Source of the DNA: Bradyrhizobium sp. CCGUVB1N3
GTDB lineage: Bacteria > Pseudomonadota > Alphaproteobacteria > Rhizobiales > Xanthobacteraceae
Length of the DNA stretch: 64,000 nt
Direction: 5' to 3'
Assembly (NCBI RefSeq): GCF_024199925.1
Contig: NZ_JANADR010000001.1
Coordinates: 1,488,001 to 1,552,000 of the forward strand
Shown: positions 35,398-44,932 of the stretch, piece by piece
How positions within the stretch are numbered: the first letter of the stretch is position 1
Layout: each line of letters opens with the position of its first letter
Position numbers and translations under genes: made by a program
The notes under the pieces: generated by a model
Seen by the model: the letters and a program-made list of their open reading frames with translations, nothing else
The model's database searches: none
What the model was told of the DNA's origin: nothing

Positions 35398-36837
35398 ATG
35401 ACAGGATCCCACTCCAAGACCAGTTCCAAGACCGTACACATCATCGGTGCGGGCCTCGCCGGCTCCGAAGCCGCCTGGCAGGTCGCCAGATCGGGCGTAT
35501 CCGTGGTGCTGCACGAGATGCGGCCGAGCCGCATGACCGAGGCCCACCGCACCGACGGGCTCGCCGAGCTCGTCTGCTCGAACTCGTTCCGCTCCGACGA
35601 TGCCGCCAACAACGCCGTCGGCCTCCTGCACGCCGAAATGCGCCGCCTCGGCTCGCTGATCATGCGCGCGGCGGATGCCAACCAGGTGCCCGCAGGCGGC
35701 GCGCTGGCCGTCGACCGTGACGGCTTTTCCGCGGCCGTCACCAAGGCGCTGAACGAGCATCCCCTGATCGAGATCGCCCGCGGCGAGGTCGGCGGCCTGC
35801 CGCCGGCCGACTGGGACAATGTGATCGTCGCGACCGGCCCCCTCACCTCCGCACCGTTGGCGGACGCGATCCGCGAGCTGACGGATGAAAACGCGCTCGC
35901 CTTCTTCGACGCGATCGCACCGATCGTGCACCGCGACTCCATCGACATGTCGGTGGCCTGGTTCCAGTCGCGCTATGACAAGGTCGGCCCCGGCGGCAAT
36001 GGCGCCGACTACATCAACTGCCCGATGACGAAGGAGCAGTATGACGGCTTCGTCGCCGCGCTGATCGCCGGCGAGAAGACCGAGTTCAAGGAGTGGGAGA
36101 CCAACACGCCCTATTTCGACGGCTGCCTGCCGATCGAGGTGATGGCCGAGCGCGGGCCCGAGACGTTGCGTCATGGGCCGATGAAGCCGGTCGGGCTGAC
36201 CAATCCGAACGATCCGACGACCAAGTCTTACGCGATCGTGCAGCTCCGCCAGGACAACAAGCTCGGCACGCTCTACAACATCGTCGGTTTCCAGACGAAA
36301 TTGAAGTACGGCGAGCAGCAGCGCATCTTCCGCAGTATTCCGGGGCTGGAGAACGCCGAATTCGCGCGCCTCGGCGGCCTGCATCGCAACACCTTCCTCA
36401 ACTCGCCAAAGCTGCTCGACGGCCAGCTCCGCCTGCGCGCGCAGCCGCGGCTGCGCTTTGCAGGGCAGATGACGGGCTGCGAGGGCTATGTGGAATCGGC
36501 CAGCGTCGGCCTGATCGCCGGCCTCTATGCGGCGGCCGATGCCCGCGGCGAGCAACTCACGAGCCCGCCGGCGACGACCGCATTGGGCTCTCTGCTCGGC
36601 CACATCACCGGCGGTCATATCGAAACCATCGAGCCGGGCACGCGCTCGTTCCAGCCGATGAACATCAATTTCGGCCTGTTCCCGCCGCTTGCGACCGTGC
36701 CGACCAAAAAGCCCGACGGCACGCGGCTGCGCGGCAACGAGAAGACGGTCGCCAAGAAGCAGGCGCTGAGCGCGCGGGCGCTTGCCGATCTCGATCGCTG
36801 GATCGCCGATCACCAAAACATCGCCGCAGCGGCGTGA
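35398..36837 (+). CDS. trmFO: tRNA m5U54 methyltransferase TrmFO (folate/FAD-dependent)
   Basis: A 479-residue enzyme that makes 5-methyluridine at position 54 of tRNA, using methylenetetrahydrofolate and FAD. The FAD-binding start [15 protein letters not shown] is followed by [13 protein letters not shown] and the TrmFO-specific [20 protein letters not shown] with its catalytic cysteine. Later blocks include [37 protein letters not shown] and GHITGGH. The length fits the family. The kinase/ANL fusion gene starts eight bases after its stop, so the two are probably co-transcribed. Confidence 0.95.
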   Translation: MTGSHSKTSSKTVHIIGAGLAGSEAAWQVARSGVSVVLHEMRPSRMTEAHRTDGLAELVCSNSFRSDDAANNAVGLLHAEMRRLGSLIMRAADANQVPAGGALAVDRDGFSAAVTKALNEHPLIEIARGEVGGLPPADWDNVIVATGPLTSAPLADAIRELTDENALAFFDAIAPIVHRDSIDMSVAWFQSRYDKVGPGGNGADYINCPMTKEQYDGFVAALIAGEKTEFKEWETNTPYFDGCLPIEVMAERGPETLRHGPMKPVGLTNPNDPTTKSYAIVQLRQDNKLGTLYNIVGFQTKLKYGEQQRIFRSIPGLENAEFARLGGLHRNTFLNSPKLLDGQLRLRAQPRLRFAGQMTGCEGYVESASVGLIAGLYAAADARGEQLTSPPATTALGSLLGHITGGHIETIEPGTRSFQPMNINFGLFPPLATVPTKKPDGTRLRGNEKTVAKKQALSARALADLDRWIADHQNIAAAA

Positions 36838-36844
36838 GCCTGTC

Positions 36845-37939
36845 ATGAGCCTACCCAAAGAAGACGCCGCGGTGCTCGCGGCGCGCTGGACCGAGGGCGT
36901 GCTCCTGAAGCGCGACGTGTTCTCGACTGTCGAGCGCGGCCGTTTCAGGAGTGAGCGCGGCGAGGTCGATGCGGTGCTGCGCCGGCTCGACGAGGTGCCG
37001 TGGTGGTCGTTCGCGCTGGCGCGCCATCTGTTCGCGCGGGAGAAACACGCGCTGGCCCTGGCAAAGGGCCTGAACGTCGGTCCCGAGCTGCTCTGGGCCG
37101 GCCGCCGCGCGCTGGTCCGTGGCTTCGTCGACGGCGTCGCGCTGCATCTGGCCAAGCCGCATGGCAACGTCGCCTATTTCCGTTCCGCCAAGGACGCGCT
37201 GCGCCGGCTGCGTCGCGCCGGCATCTGCCACAACGACCTTGCGAAAGAGCAGAACTGGCTGGTCGGCCGCGACGGCCGCGCCTACGTGACCGACTTCCAG
37301 CTCGCCGCCTGCTTTAACCGTCGCGGCCGGCTGTATCGCATTCTCGCCTACGAGGACCTCCGGCATCTGCTGAAGCACAAGCGCTCCTATGCGCCCGAGG
37401 CGCTGACGCCCAGGGAGCGCAAGATCCTCGCGAAGAAATCTTTTGCCGCGAGCCTTTGGCTCGCCACCGGCAAGAAGGTCTATCGCGCGATCACCCGCGG
37501 TCTCTTCAATTTCACCGACCGCGAGGGCGGTGGCCGCAGGCTCGTCAACGACGCGCCTGTGCTCATCGACCTGATCCGCAAGAATCCGGCCGTGCGCGAT
37601 ACCGCCATCGTCGCCTTCGCCGACCGCCGCTCCGGCGTCGGGCTCTACGCCTTCGTCGAAGCGGACCAGTCGGCGCTCGAAAGCCAGCTTCGCAACGAGC
37701 TCTCGGCGGCGAAGGGACCGAAGCCGCCCGAGCATATCCAGGTCGTGCATGCGCTGCCGCGTGACGCGGCCGGCAAGCCGCGAACCGAGATCCTGCAGCT
37801 CGTGGCGATGAACCAGCTCGATCTCATCGAGCCCATGATGAAGAGCGATCAGGACCGCGCGTTCCTGAAGGACATTCTGGAACAGCGCAAGAACCTGCGC
37901 GACAGGTTCAATTTCGAGGCGGATTTGCCGACGAGCTAG
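36845..37939 (+). CDS. Kinase-like fold fused to an ANL-type C-terminal domain
   Basis: A 364-residue cytoplasmic protein with two parts. Residues about 1-220 resemble a minimal protein/lipid kinase: REKHALALAK (candidate helix C), catalytic loop HNDLAKEQN at 129-137 with D131 and N137, and TDFQLA at 149-154 in place of DFG. The N-lobe is short and no classic glycine loop is seen. Residues about 240-325 resemble the C-terminal lid of AMP-forming acyl-CoA synthetases: NPAVRDTAIVAF, then VVHALPRDAAGKPRTEIL with K311 at the catalytic-lysine position. No adenylation core is present. The start ATG 36845 lies just after trmFO. Function unknown. Confidence 0.75.
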   Translation: MSLPKEDAAVLAARWTEGVLLKRDVFSTVERGRFRSERGEVDAVLRRLDEVPWWSFALARHLFAREKHALALAKGLNVGPELLWAGRRALVRGFVDGVALHLAKPHGNVAYFRSAKDALRRLRRAGICHNDLAKEQNWLVGRDGRAYVTDFQLAACFNRRGRLYRILAYEDLRHLLKHKRSYAPEALTPRERKILAKKSFAASLWLATGKKVYRAITRGLFNFTDREGGGRRLVNDAPVLIDLIRKNPAVRDTAIVAFADRRSGVGLYAFVEADQSALESQLRNELSAAKGPKPPEHIQVVHALPRDAAGKPRTEILQLVAMNQLDLIEPMMKSDQDRAFLKDILEQRKNLRDRFNFEADLPTS

Positions 37940-37946
37940 CTGCGGC

Positions 37947-39212
37947 TCACGTGCAGCGCGCGCTCAGGCCGGATGCACCGAGCTTCGCCATGACTTCGTC
38001 GAGATGCGCGGCATCGCGCGTCTCGATGACGAGCTGAAGCAGCGTCGCCTTGGCCGGCAGGTCGGAGAATGTCCGCTGGTGCGAGACTTCGATGATGTTG
38101 GCGCCGGCCTCCGCCAGCAGCGCCGCCACGGCGGCGAGCTGGCCCGGCCGGTCGGGGATATCGAGCGACAATTGCGTCAAGCGCCCCTCGCGGGCAAGCT
38201 CGCGGGTCAGCACCGAGGCGATCAACCGCGTGTCGATATTGCCGCCGCTCAGGACAAGCCCGACCTTCTGGCCGGCAAAGCGCGAGGGATCGCTCATGAT
38301 CGCAGCCAGCCCGGCGGCGCCCGCGCCCTCCACCACGGTCTTCTCGATCGAGATCAGGGTGGCAACGGCGCGTTCGAGTTCAGCCTCGTTCACGAGCGCA
38401 ATGTCGTCGACGAGGCGGCGGACGATCTCGGTCGTGATCTTGCCCGGCGACTTCACCGCAATGCCTTCGGCCAGCGTGTCGCCGCGCGCGGGCAGGTTGC
38501 CGTCATGGATGGCGTTGTACATCGAGGGATAGAGCCAGGCCTCGACGCCGAGAATTCGTAAGCTCGGCTTGAGCGCTTTCGCCGCAATGGCGATGCCGCT
38601 GATCAGGCCGCCGCCGCCGATCGGAACGACCAGGGTATCCAGCTCCGGCACAGCCTTGAGCATCTCGAGCCCGACCGTGCCCTGCCCGGCGATGACGAGC
38701 GGATCGTCATAGGGATGGACGAAGATCATGCCGCGCGCCTCGCCGTGCGTGCGCGCGAATGCGGCAGCCTCCTCCAGGGTCGCTCCGGTGACGATCACAT
38801 CGGCGCCGTGATGCCTCGTGTTCTCGATCTTCACCATCGGCGTGCCGATCGGCATCACGATGGTCGCGGGGATGCCGAGGCGCTTGGCGTGATAGGCAAC
38901 GCCCTGCGCGTGGTTGCCGGCCGACATCGCGATGACGCCGCGCTGCCGCTCCTCCACCGAGAGCGCGGTCAAACGATTCAGGGCCCCGCGCTCCTTGAAC
39001 GACGAGGTGAACTGGAGATTTTCGAATTTGAGCCAGAGATCGCAGCCGCAGATCGCGCTCAGCGTCCGGCTGTAATTGCAGGGCGTCTCGACGATGGCGC
39101 CGCGGACCAGGTCCGCAGCCGCGCGCACGTCGGCGAGCGTGACCGGAAGGCCGCTCAAATCGACCGCTGGATCCAGCGTGCGTTGCGAGGTGGTGTCGAG
39201 TGCTTCGGCCAT
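37947..39212 (-). CDS. ilvA: Threonine dehydratase (PLP-dependent) with C-terminal ACT domain
   Basis: A 421-residue enzyme that deaminates threonine to 2-oxobutyrate, the first step toward isoleucine. The PLP lysine is K73 in SSFKERGALNR. The phosphate loop is GGGGLISGIA. ENLQFTSSFK and SAGNHAQGVAYHAK are typical. A single ACT domain (about 335-421: LSLDIPDRPGQLAAVAALLAE) replaces the two longer regulatory units of the E. coli biosynthetic enzyme, a layout shared with catabolic-type and many alphaproteobacterial enzymes. It is 45 bp downstream of the sec operon's last gene. Confidence 0.93.
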   Translation of the reverse strand: MAEALDTTSQRTLDPAVDLSGLPVTLADVRAAADLVRGAIVETPCNYSRTLSAICGCDLWLKFENLQFTSSFKERGALNRLTALSVEERQRGVIAMSAGNHAQGVAYHAKRLGIPATIVMPIGTPMVKIENTRHHGADVIVTGATLEEAAAFARTHGEARGMIFVHPYDDPLVIAGQGTVGLEMLKAVPELDTLVVPIGGGGLISGIAIAAKALKPSLRILGVEAWLYPSMYNAIHDGNLPARGDTLAEGIAVKSPGKITTEIVRRLVDDIALVNEAELERAVATLISIEKTVVEGAGAAGLAAIMSDPSRFAGQKVGLVLSGGNIDTRLIASVLTRELAREGRLTQLSLDIPDRPGQLAAVAALLAEAGANIIEVSHQRTFSDLPAKATLLQLVIETRDAAHLDEVMAKLGASGLSARCT

Positions 39213-39257
39213 AGGGCAATATAGGGCATTTGGCCTGCTACCGCGATACGGGAGCCG

Positions 39258-40118
39258 CTATTTGGTAAATTGCGGCGACCGCGACGCCCGCCAGAGCGTC
39301 CACAGGGTTCCTAGCCGCGACGGCGGCTGCGGCAAGAAGGGGTTGCGATCCGCGCGGGACAGGCGCGCCAGCTCGCGGCGCGCCACCGCGAGCGGCAGGA
39401 ACGCAAGCCTGGCCGGCGGCGGTATCTCCGCCAGCAGCGCGGTCGCCGTCGCGATATGCTCTCGCGCCTCGCTGGCGAGCTCATCCAGCGCCGCGCGCAG
39501 CGCCGCCGTTTCCTTGGCGGCAAACACCTCCTCGAGGGTGCTGCCATGGCCTTCCAGGAGTTGCTGCGGCACGAAGAGCTGGCGATGCGCGGCATCGCGC
39601 GGCAGGCTGGCGATCACCTGCACCACGCCCTGGGCGAGACCGGCGTGACGGGCGAGATGATCGATCGCCTCCGACGGCCGCGCGCAGATCCGCGCAGCAA
39701 GCGACAACAGCGCCGAGCACGTTTCGGCCAGATACCCCTCCAGCGCGGCCATGGTCGGCATCGGGTCATTGTAGAGGTCGAACTGGTGCTCCTCGAGGAG
39801 CCGCGACAACGGCTCGATCGGAAGATCGTAGTCGCGGATCGCGATCAGGAGCTCGGCGGCGACGGGATTTCCCTCGGCGCTGCCATGGACATGACCGGCC
39901 AGCATGTCGGTCCACCATTGCAGGCGGATTTCGCCGGGCAGCGGCTGGGTCACCTGATCGCGGACACGGACGATCTCGGCATTGAAGGCATAGAGTGCGA
40001 GCAGTGCGCGGCGCTCATTGGCGGGCACGAACAAGGTCGCGGCGTAGCGCGCGAAATCGTGGGTGCGCACGAGATCGGCGCAGAAGGCAGCGTCGGCAGC
40101 CGGTGCGCCGCCGCTCAT
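39258..40118 (-). CDS. Squalene/phytoene synthase-fold protein, NDUFAF6-like
   Basis: A 286-residue member of the squalene/phytoene synthase superfamily that resembles the mitochondrial complex I assembly factor NDUFAF6. The segment FNAEIVRVRDQVTQPLPGE is followed by IRLQWWTDML, where true synthases have a DxxxD pair; HAGLAQGVVQVIASLPRD and LFVPQQLLEGHG follow. The missing second aspartate-rich cluster suggests that it is not a prenyl synthase. The start overlaps the stop of the upstream NDUFAF3-like gene by ATGA, so the two are translationally coupled. A role in NADH dehydrogenase assembly is inferred from the human homologues. Confidence 0.85.
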   Translation of the reverse strand: MSGGAPAADAAFCADLVRTHDFARYAATLFVPANERRALLALYAFNAEIVRVRDQVTQPLPGEIRLQWWTDMLAGHVHGSAEGNPVAAELLIAIRDYDLPIEPLSRLLEEHQFDLYNDPMPTMAALEGYLAETCSALLSLAARICARPSEAIDHLARHAGLAQGVVQVIASLPRDAAHRQLFVPQQLLEGHGSTLEEVFAAKETAALRAALDELASEAREHIATATALLAEIPPPARLAFLPLAVARRELARLSRADRNPFLPQPPSRLGTLWTLWRASRSPQFTK

Positions 40119-40498
40119 GGCACCGCAATCAGGGCCGCGGCGACCCGCCGCCGCTCGCCGATCATGATGTTGTAGGTGCGCACGGCTGGTCCGGTCTGCA
40201 TCGTGTCCAGCACCACCCTCACCGCCTTCAGCGCCTGGCGCAGCTCCGGCGGCGGCAGCCAGACCCCGCTTCCGGTACCGACCAGCAGCGTATCGATGCT
40301 GTTGGCGGCGGCGAAAACCTTATCCAGCGAATAGCGGTCGATCTTGGCGGGATCGGTCACATCCCAGGCCCAGATCGCGTCGGGCAGGCACAGCAGCGAG
40401 CCGCGATGCGACATGCCGGCAAAGGCGAAGCCGCCCTTGCCATAGGCGTCGATCGGCGCCGAGCGCGGGAAATGTGGAGCGTTGGGATCGCCGGCCAT
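40115..40498 (-). CDS. Mth938/DUF498 domain protein, NDUFAF3-like
   Basis: A 127-residue protein of the Mth938-like fold. IDAYGKGGFAFAGMSHRGSLL, then DTLLVGTGSGVWLPPPELR and TYNIMIGERRRVAAALI match the human complex I assembly factor NDUFAF3. It lies 59 bp downstream of secF in the sec operon, and its stop overlaps the start of the NDUFAF6-like gene. In this group its conserved place next to secDF-yajC suggests coupling of complex I biogenesis to membrane insertion; this is an inference from gene order. Confidence 0.88.
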   Translation of the reverse strand: MAGDPNAPHFPRSAPIDAYGKGGFAFAGMSHRGSLLCLPDAIWAWDVTDPAKIDRYSLDKVFAAANSIDTLLVGTGSGVWLPPPELRQALKAVRVVLDTMQTGPAVRTYNIMIGERRRVAAALIAVP

Positions 40499-40557
40499 GG
40501 GATTCGTCCGAATGGGCTACTGCCCTCGCAAACTCCTGCGAGGGCACGCGGTTCGGA

Positions 40558-41577
40558 TCATGGCCGATTTTTCTTGGCCGGCGTAGCCGTATCCACGGCA
40601 TCCTCGCGATGCTCGCCGACGCCGAGATAGATCAGGATTGGGGCCGCGATGAAGATCGAGGTGTAGGTGCCGACCAGCACGACGCCGAACATCATCACCG
40701 CGGTGAAGCTGTGGATGGCGTGGCCGCCGAACAGCAGCAGCGCGAGCAAGGCCAGCGTCACCGTAAAGTGGGTGATGATCGAGCGCGACAGCGTCGAGTT
40801 GATGGACTCGTTGAGGAGCTGCGGCATCGGCATCTTCTTGTAGCGCCGGAGCATTTCGCGGATACGGTCGTAGATGACGACGGTGTCGTTGAGCGAGTAG
40901 CCGAGAATCGTCAAAAGCGCCGCGATGCTGGTCAGGTCGAAATCGACCTGGCTGATCGACATGAAGCCGATCGTCAGCACGATGTCGTGCACGTTGGCGA
41001 TCATGGCGCCGAGCGCGAACTGCCATTCGAAACGGAACCAGAGATAGATCAGGATCGACACGATCGCGAGCATCAGGCCGAGCATGCCGTAGGCGAGCAG
41101 CTCGCCGGAGACGCGCGGACCAACCACCTCGACGCGGCGGTACTCGACGGTATCACCGAGCGCGCCGCGCACCTTCTGCACCGCTTCCTGCTGGGCGGCA
41201 TCGCCGCCCGGCTGCTCCGCGACCCGGATCAGGACGTTCTCGGGGCCGCCGAACTGCTGCAACTGGACTTCACCGAGACTCAGGGCGTCGAGCGCGGTGC
41301 GCATCGCCGCGATGTCGGCGGTGCCGGATTTGGCCTGCACTTCCAGCAGCGTGCCGCCGCGGAAGTCGATGCCGAAATTGAGGCCGTGGGTAAAGAACAG
41401 CGTGATCGCGACGATCGACAGCGCCGCCGAGATCGGGAAGCTGATGCGGCGGAAGCGCGTGAAGTCGAAATGCGTATTGTCCGGGACGATGCGCAGCGAC
41501 GGCAGCAGGCCAAGGGCCGCGACCACGGTGAGGATGGCAATAAGGACGCCAAGCCCGATGAGAACGTAGTGAGTCAC
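40558..41577 (-). CDS. secF: Protein translocase subunit SecF
   Basis: A 339-residue membrane protein with six transmembrane segments. With SecD it uses the proton gradient to pull exported proteins through SecYEG. Features include NFGIDFRGGTLLEV after the first helix, the periplasmic domain, and the conserved LTILGYSLNDTVVIYDRIRE in the fourth-helix region. The tail after LGVGEH is short and lysine-rich. It starts ten bases after the secD stop. Confidence 0.96.
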   Translation of the reverse strand: MTHYVLIGLGVLIAILTVVAALGLLPSLRIVPDNTHFDFTRFRRISFPISAALSIVAITLFFTHGLNFGIDFRGGTLLEVQAKSGTADIAAMRTALDALSLGEVQLQQFGGPENVLIRVAEQPGGDAAQQEAVQKVRGALGDTVEYRRVEVVGPRVSGELLAYGMLGLMLAIVSILIYLWFRFEWQFALGAMIANVHDIVLTIGFMSISQVDFDLTSIAALLTILGYSLNDTVVIYDRIREMLRRYKKMPMPQLLNESINSTLSRSIITHFTVTLALLALLLFGGHAIHSFTAVMMFGVVLVGTYTSIFIAAPILIYLGVGEHREDAVDTATPAKKNRP

Positions 41578-41587
41578 AATCAGGCTC

Positions 41588-43186
41588 CTAGATCGGCACG
41601 CTCTGCGGCCGCTTCCACCGCACCCACCAGGCCACGATCAGCCGGGTCAGCGTGAAGGCGGTGAACACCGTGGTGATGATGCCGATGCCAAGCGTCACGG
41701 CGAAGCCGCGCACCGGACCGGTACCGATATAGAACAGCACGGCAGCAGCAATGAAGGTCGTGATGTTGGAATCGAGGATGGTCGCAAGCGCCCGCTTGAA
41801 GCCGGCGTCGATCGCCGAGATCGCGTTGCGGCCGCCGCGCAGCTCCTCGCGGATGCGCTCGTAGATCAGCACGTTGGAGTCGACCGCGATGCCGACGGTG
41901 AGCACGATGCCGGCGATGCCGGGCAGCGTCAGCGTGGCGTTGAGCAGCGACAACAGGCCGAAGATCATCGCGACGTTGATCGCCACCGCGATGTTGGCGA
42001 ACAGGCCGAACAACCGGTAGGTGAGCAGCATGAACACGATGACCATGATCGAGCCGACATAGGCCGCCAGCTCGCCCTTCTCGATCGAGTCCTGGCCGAG
42101 GCCCGGACCGACGGTGCGTTCCTCGATCACGGTCAAGGGCGCCGGCAGCGCGCCGGCGCGCAAGAGGATCGCGAGGTCGTTCGCCGACTGCACGGTGAAG
42201 CTGCCGGAGATCTGGCCCTGGCCGCCCGTGATCGGCTCGCGAATGACCGGCGCCGAGATCACCTCATTGTCGAGCACGATCGCAAACGGCAGGCCGACAT
42301 TCTCCTGCGTGGCCTGCGCGAACTTGCGCGCGCCCGACGTATTGAACTTGAAATTGACGACCGGCTCGCCGGTGCGCTGATCGAAGCCCGGCTGCGCGTC
42401 GGTGAGGTCGCCGCCGGAGACCAGCACCTGCTTCTTCACGACATAGGGCACCTTGGGAGAGCTCGCGCTCATCAGGAGCTCGGATTCGGGCGGCAGGCTG
42501 CCCTTCTGCGCCTGGTCGGGCGGCACCGAGGCGTCGACCATGCGGAATTCCATCTTCGCGGTCTTGCCGAGCAGCTCCTTCAGGCGGGTCGGATCCTGCA
42601 GGCCCGGCACCTGGACAAGGATGCGGTCGGTGCCCTGCCGCTGGATCACCGGCTCGACGGTGCCGAGCTGGTTGACGCGGCGTTCGACGATCTGGATCGA
42701 CTGCTCGATGGTCTGGCGCACGCGCTCGGTGATCGCGGCCTGCGGCACGGTCAGGCGAATCAGCCCGCCGCCGGCATCACTGACCTCCAGGCTGCGCTGG
42801 CCGTTGGAGCCGAGTAGGCCGCCGAGCGGCTGCGAAAGGTCGCGCAGCTTGGGCAGCGCGTTCTGAAGGTCGGTGTCCTTGACGCGGACCTCGACTGCAT
42901 CACCCTTGGACGACAGCCCGGTGTAGCCGATCTTGGCCTCACGCAGCACGCGGCGGACGTCGTCGCGGACCTGGTCAAGCTTCTCCTTCTTGACGTAGTT
43001 GGAGTCGACTTCGAGCAGCAGATAGGAGCCGCCCTGAAGGTCGAGGCCGAGCACGAGCCGGCGCTGCGCCCAGGCGGGCCAGGTCTTGACCTGCGCTTCC
43101 GGGAAGAAGTTCGGGACCGCGCAGAGGCACACGATCAGCGCCGTCAGGATGATCCCCAGCGCCCTCCACCGCGTGAAATACAACAT
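41588..43186 (-). CDS. secD: Protein translocase subunit SecD
   Basis: A 532-residue membrane protein. The first helix is followed by LVLGLDLQGGSYLLLEV, the D1 motif. The large periplasmic region (about 60-350) contains RIQVPGLQDPTRL-like sequence (RILVQVPGLQDPTRLKELLG). The six-helix RND-type bundle has GIAGIVLTVGIAVDSNVLIYERIREE and IATTFIAAAVLF-like segments. The length fits a proteobacterial SecD with a shorter periplasmic domain than E. coli. It is preceded by yajC at 46 bp and followed by secF. Confidence 0.96.
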   Translation of the reverse strand: MLYFTRWRALGIILTALIVCLCAVPNFFPEAQVKTWPAWAQRRLVLGLDLQGGSYLLLEVDSNYVKKEKLDQVRDDVRRVLREAKIGYTGLSSKGDAVEVRVKDTDLQNALPKLRDLSQPLGGLLGSNGQRSLEVSDAGGGLIRLTVPQAAITERVRQTIEQSIQIVERRVNQLGTVEPVIQRQGTDRILVQVPGLQDPTRLKELLGKTAKMEFRMVDASVPPDQAQKGSLPPESELLMSASSPKVPYVVKKQVLVSGGDLTDAQPGFDQRTGEPVVNFKFNTSGARKFAQATQENVGLPFAIVLDNEVISAPVIREPITGGQGQISGSFTVQSANDLAILLRAGALPAPLTVIEERTVGPGLGQDSIEKGELAAYVGSIMVIVFMLLTYRLFGLFANIAVAINVAMIFGLLSLLNATLTLPGIAGIVLTVGIAVDSNVLIYERIREELRGGRNAISAIDAGFKRALATILDSNITTFIAAAVLFYIGTGPVRGFAVTLGIGIITTVFTAFTLTRLIVAWWVRWKRPQSVPI

Positions 43187-43232
43187 CGAGTGAACCTGTC
43201 AGATCAGGAGAATACGAGGCTCGAGCGAGCGA

Positions 43233-43586
43233 TCAGCTCGCCGAGTCGTCCTTGGCGCTGTCCTTGGCCGGCTCGCCCTTGGCGCGCACGCCGGAGATCA
43301 TCTGGCGCATCTGCCGCACCCGCACGCCGTCGGAAATCTCGAACTCGATCTGGTCGTCGTCGACGACCTTGGTGACCTTGCCGACGAGGCCCCCCGAGGT
43401 CACGACCGTGTCGCCGCGGCGGATGTTCTTCACGAGGTCGGCATGATCCTTCACCTTCTTCTGCTGCGGCCGCAGAATCAGGAAGTACATGATCACGAAG
43501 ATCAGGGCGAACGGCAGCAGCGACATCAACATGCTGTTGGTGTCGCCGGCGCCCGCGGCCTGGGCATACGCAGGGGTAATGAACAT
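43233..43586 (-). CDS. yajC: Preprotein translocase accessory subunit YajC
   Basis: A 117-residue single-pass inner-membrane protein. The hydrophobic segment LLPFALIFVIMYFLILRPQQKK holds the invariant RPQQKK anchor. NIRRGDTVVTSGGLVGKV and a charged C-terminus follow. It is the first gene of the minus-strand operon yajC-secD-secF-NDUFAF3-like-NDUFAF6-like. The shared promoter region with the DUF815 gene is 182 bp. Confidence 0.95.
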   Translation of the reverse strand: MFITPAYAQAAGAGDTNSMLMSLLPFALIFVIMYFLILRPQQKKVKDHADLVKNIRRGDTVVTSGGLVGKVTKVVDDDQIEFEISDGVRVRQMRQMISGVRAKGEPAKDSAKDDSAS

Positions 43587-43768
43587 TCGGACGATCCTCG
43601 TGAACGGGAGAAAGCCGGCATGGCCCGCTCGGGGCAGCCGGGTCGGTCAAATTTCGCGCGGACTATAGCGGCAGCGGTCCCAATTGCAACGCTGCCAGAC
43701 TGACGATTTGGCCCACCTTGCGGGCGGCGCCCAGGCCCGATAAGGCTGCATTCTCAGGAACTTCGGAC

Positions 43769-44740
43769 ATGCCCAAAAAACCAAGCAAAACCGCCGCCGG
43801 GAAGGCCATCAAGACCCCTGCCCGAAAGCCCACCCGCCTCGCGGCAAAACGACCCACGGCTGAAGCCCCCGACCTCGCGCAGGACCGCATCGTGCGTGCG
43901 CTGGAGACCATTGCCGCGCACCTTGCGACCCAGCGGCCAGCGTCCGCCGCACCCTTCTCGTTCGAGCGTGCCGACGCCTTCGTCTGGCATCCGGACGGCC
44001 GCCTCTCGGCGGTGCCACGGGTCAGCCGCGTCGACCTTTTCCTGCTCAAGGGCATCGACCGGATGCGCGACATCCTGATCGAGAACACCGAGCGCTTCGC
44101 AAACGCCCTTCCCGCCAACAACGCCCTGCTCTGGGGCGCGCGCGGCATGGGCAAGTCGTCGCTGGTCAAGGCCGCGCATGCGAGCATCAATGCGGAGCGC
44201 AAGCCGGCCGACAAGTTGAAGCTGATCGAGATTCATCGCGAGGACATCGAGACGCTGCCCGCGCTGATGGAGCAATTGCGCGGCTCGTCCTTCCGCTTCA
44301 TCGTGTTCTGCGACGATCTCTCCTTCGACGGCAATGATGCGTCGTACAAATCGCTGAAGGCCGTGCTCGAAGGCGGCATCGAGGGCCGGCCCGACAACGT
44401 GATCCTCTACGCCACCTCCAACCGCCGTCATTTGCTCGCGCGCGACATGATCGAGAACGAGCGCTCCACCGCGATCAACCCGGGTGAAGCGGTCGAGGAG
44501 AAGGTCTCGCTGTCGGACCGGTTCGGCCTGTGGCTGGGCTTCCACCGTTGCAGCCAGGACGAATATCTCGCCATGGTGCGCGGCTATTGCGGCCATTTCG
44601 GCATCAAGGTCGACGACGAGGCGCTGGAGCGCGAGGCGCTGGAATGGTCGACCACGCGCGGCTCACGCTCCGGCCGCGTCGCCTGGCAGTTCGTGCAGGA
44701 GCTTGCCGGACGGCTGGGCGTGAAGCTGACGGCGAAGTAG
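43769..44740 (+). CDS. DUF815 family AAA ATPase
   Basis: A 323-residue predicted ATPase. The basic N-terminus (1-45) is Lys/Arg/Ala-rich. The P-loop GARGMGKSS lies near residue 135, Walker B-like FIVFCDDLSFD near 190, the sensor ATSNRRHLL near 230, and the C-terminal lid EYLAMVRGYCGHFGI. This matches the DUF815/AAA group. Its cellular role is unknown. ATG 43769 is preceded by AGGAA and begins the basic tail. It is divergent from yajC. Confidence 0.85.
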   Translation: MPKKPSKTAAGKAIKTPARKPTRLAAKRPTAEAPDLAQDRIVRALETIAAHLATQRPASAAPFSFERADAFVWHPDGRLSAVPRVSRVDLFLLKGIDRMRDILIENTERFANALPANNALLWGARGMGKSSLVKAAHASINAERKPADKLKLIEIHREDIETLPALMEQLRGSSFRFIVFCDDLSFDGNDASYKSLKAVLEGGIEGRPDNVILYATSNRRHLLARDMIENERSTAINPGEAVEEKVSLSDRFGLWLGFHRCSQDEYLAMVRGYCGHFGIKVDDEALEREALEWSTTRGSRSGRVAWQFVQELAGRLGVKLTAK

Positions 44741-44771
44741 CGGTCGGATCGCAACCCACTTTCAGCTGTCT

Positions 44772-44789
44772 TTCCCCGAAGGCGGGGAA
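44772..44789 (+). terminator. Hairpin after the DUF815 gene
   Basis: TTCCCC (44772-44777) and GGGGAA (44784-44789) around a 6-nt loop, 31 bp after the stop. No strong T-run follows. The sequence also resembles a rhizobial REP half-element. Confidence 0.45.
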
Positions 44790-44932
44790 TCAAGGGCGCG
44801 TGCGCGTTACATTTGCTGCGGACCCGATCGACGATCGAGTTCAGTCGGCGCAACGGTGCTTTCAGGCGCGGCGGGCGCGATCGCAAAGGTCAGCCAGGTA
44901 TTCCAGCCCGAGTTGGATTCTGAGCGCGGTGG

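Noticed and set aside
35383..37167. 594-codon minus-strand open frame opposite trmFO and the kinase/ANL gene
   Set aside because: It spans two well-supported plus-strand genes and is rich in Arg/Ala/His as expected of a high-GC antisense frame.
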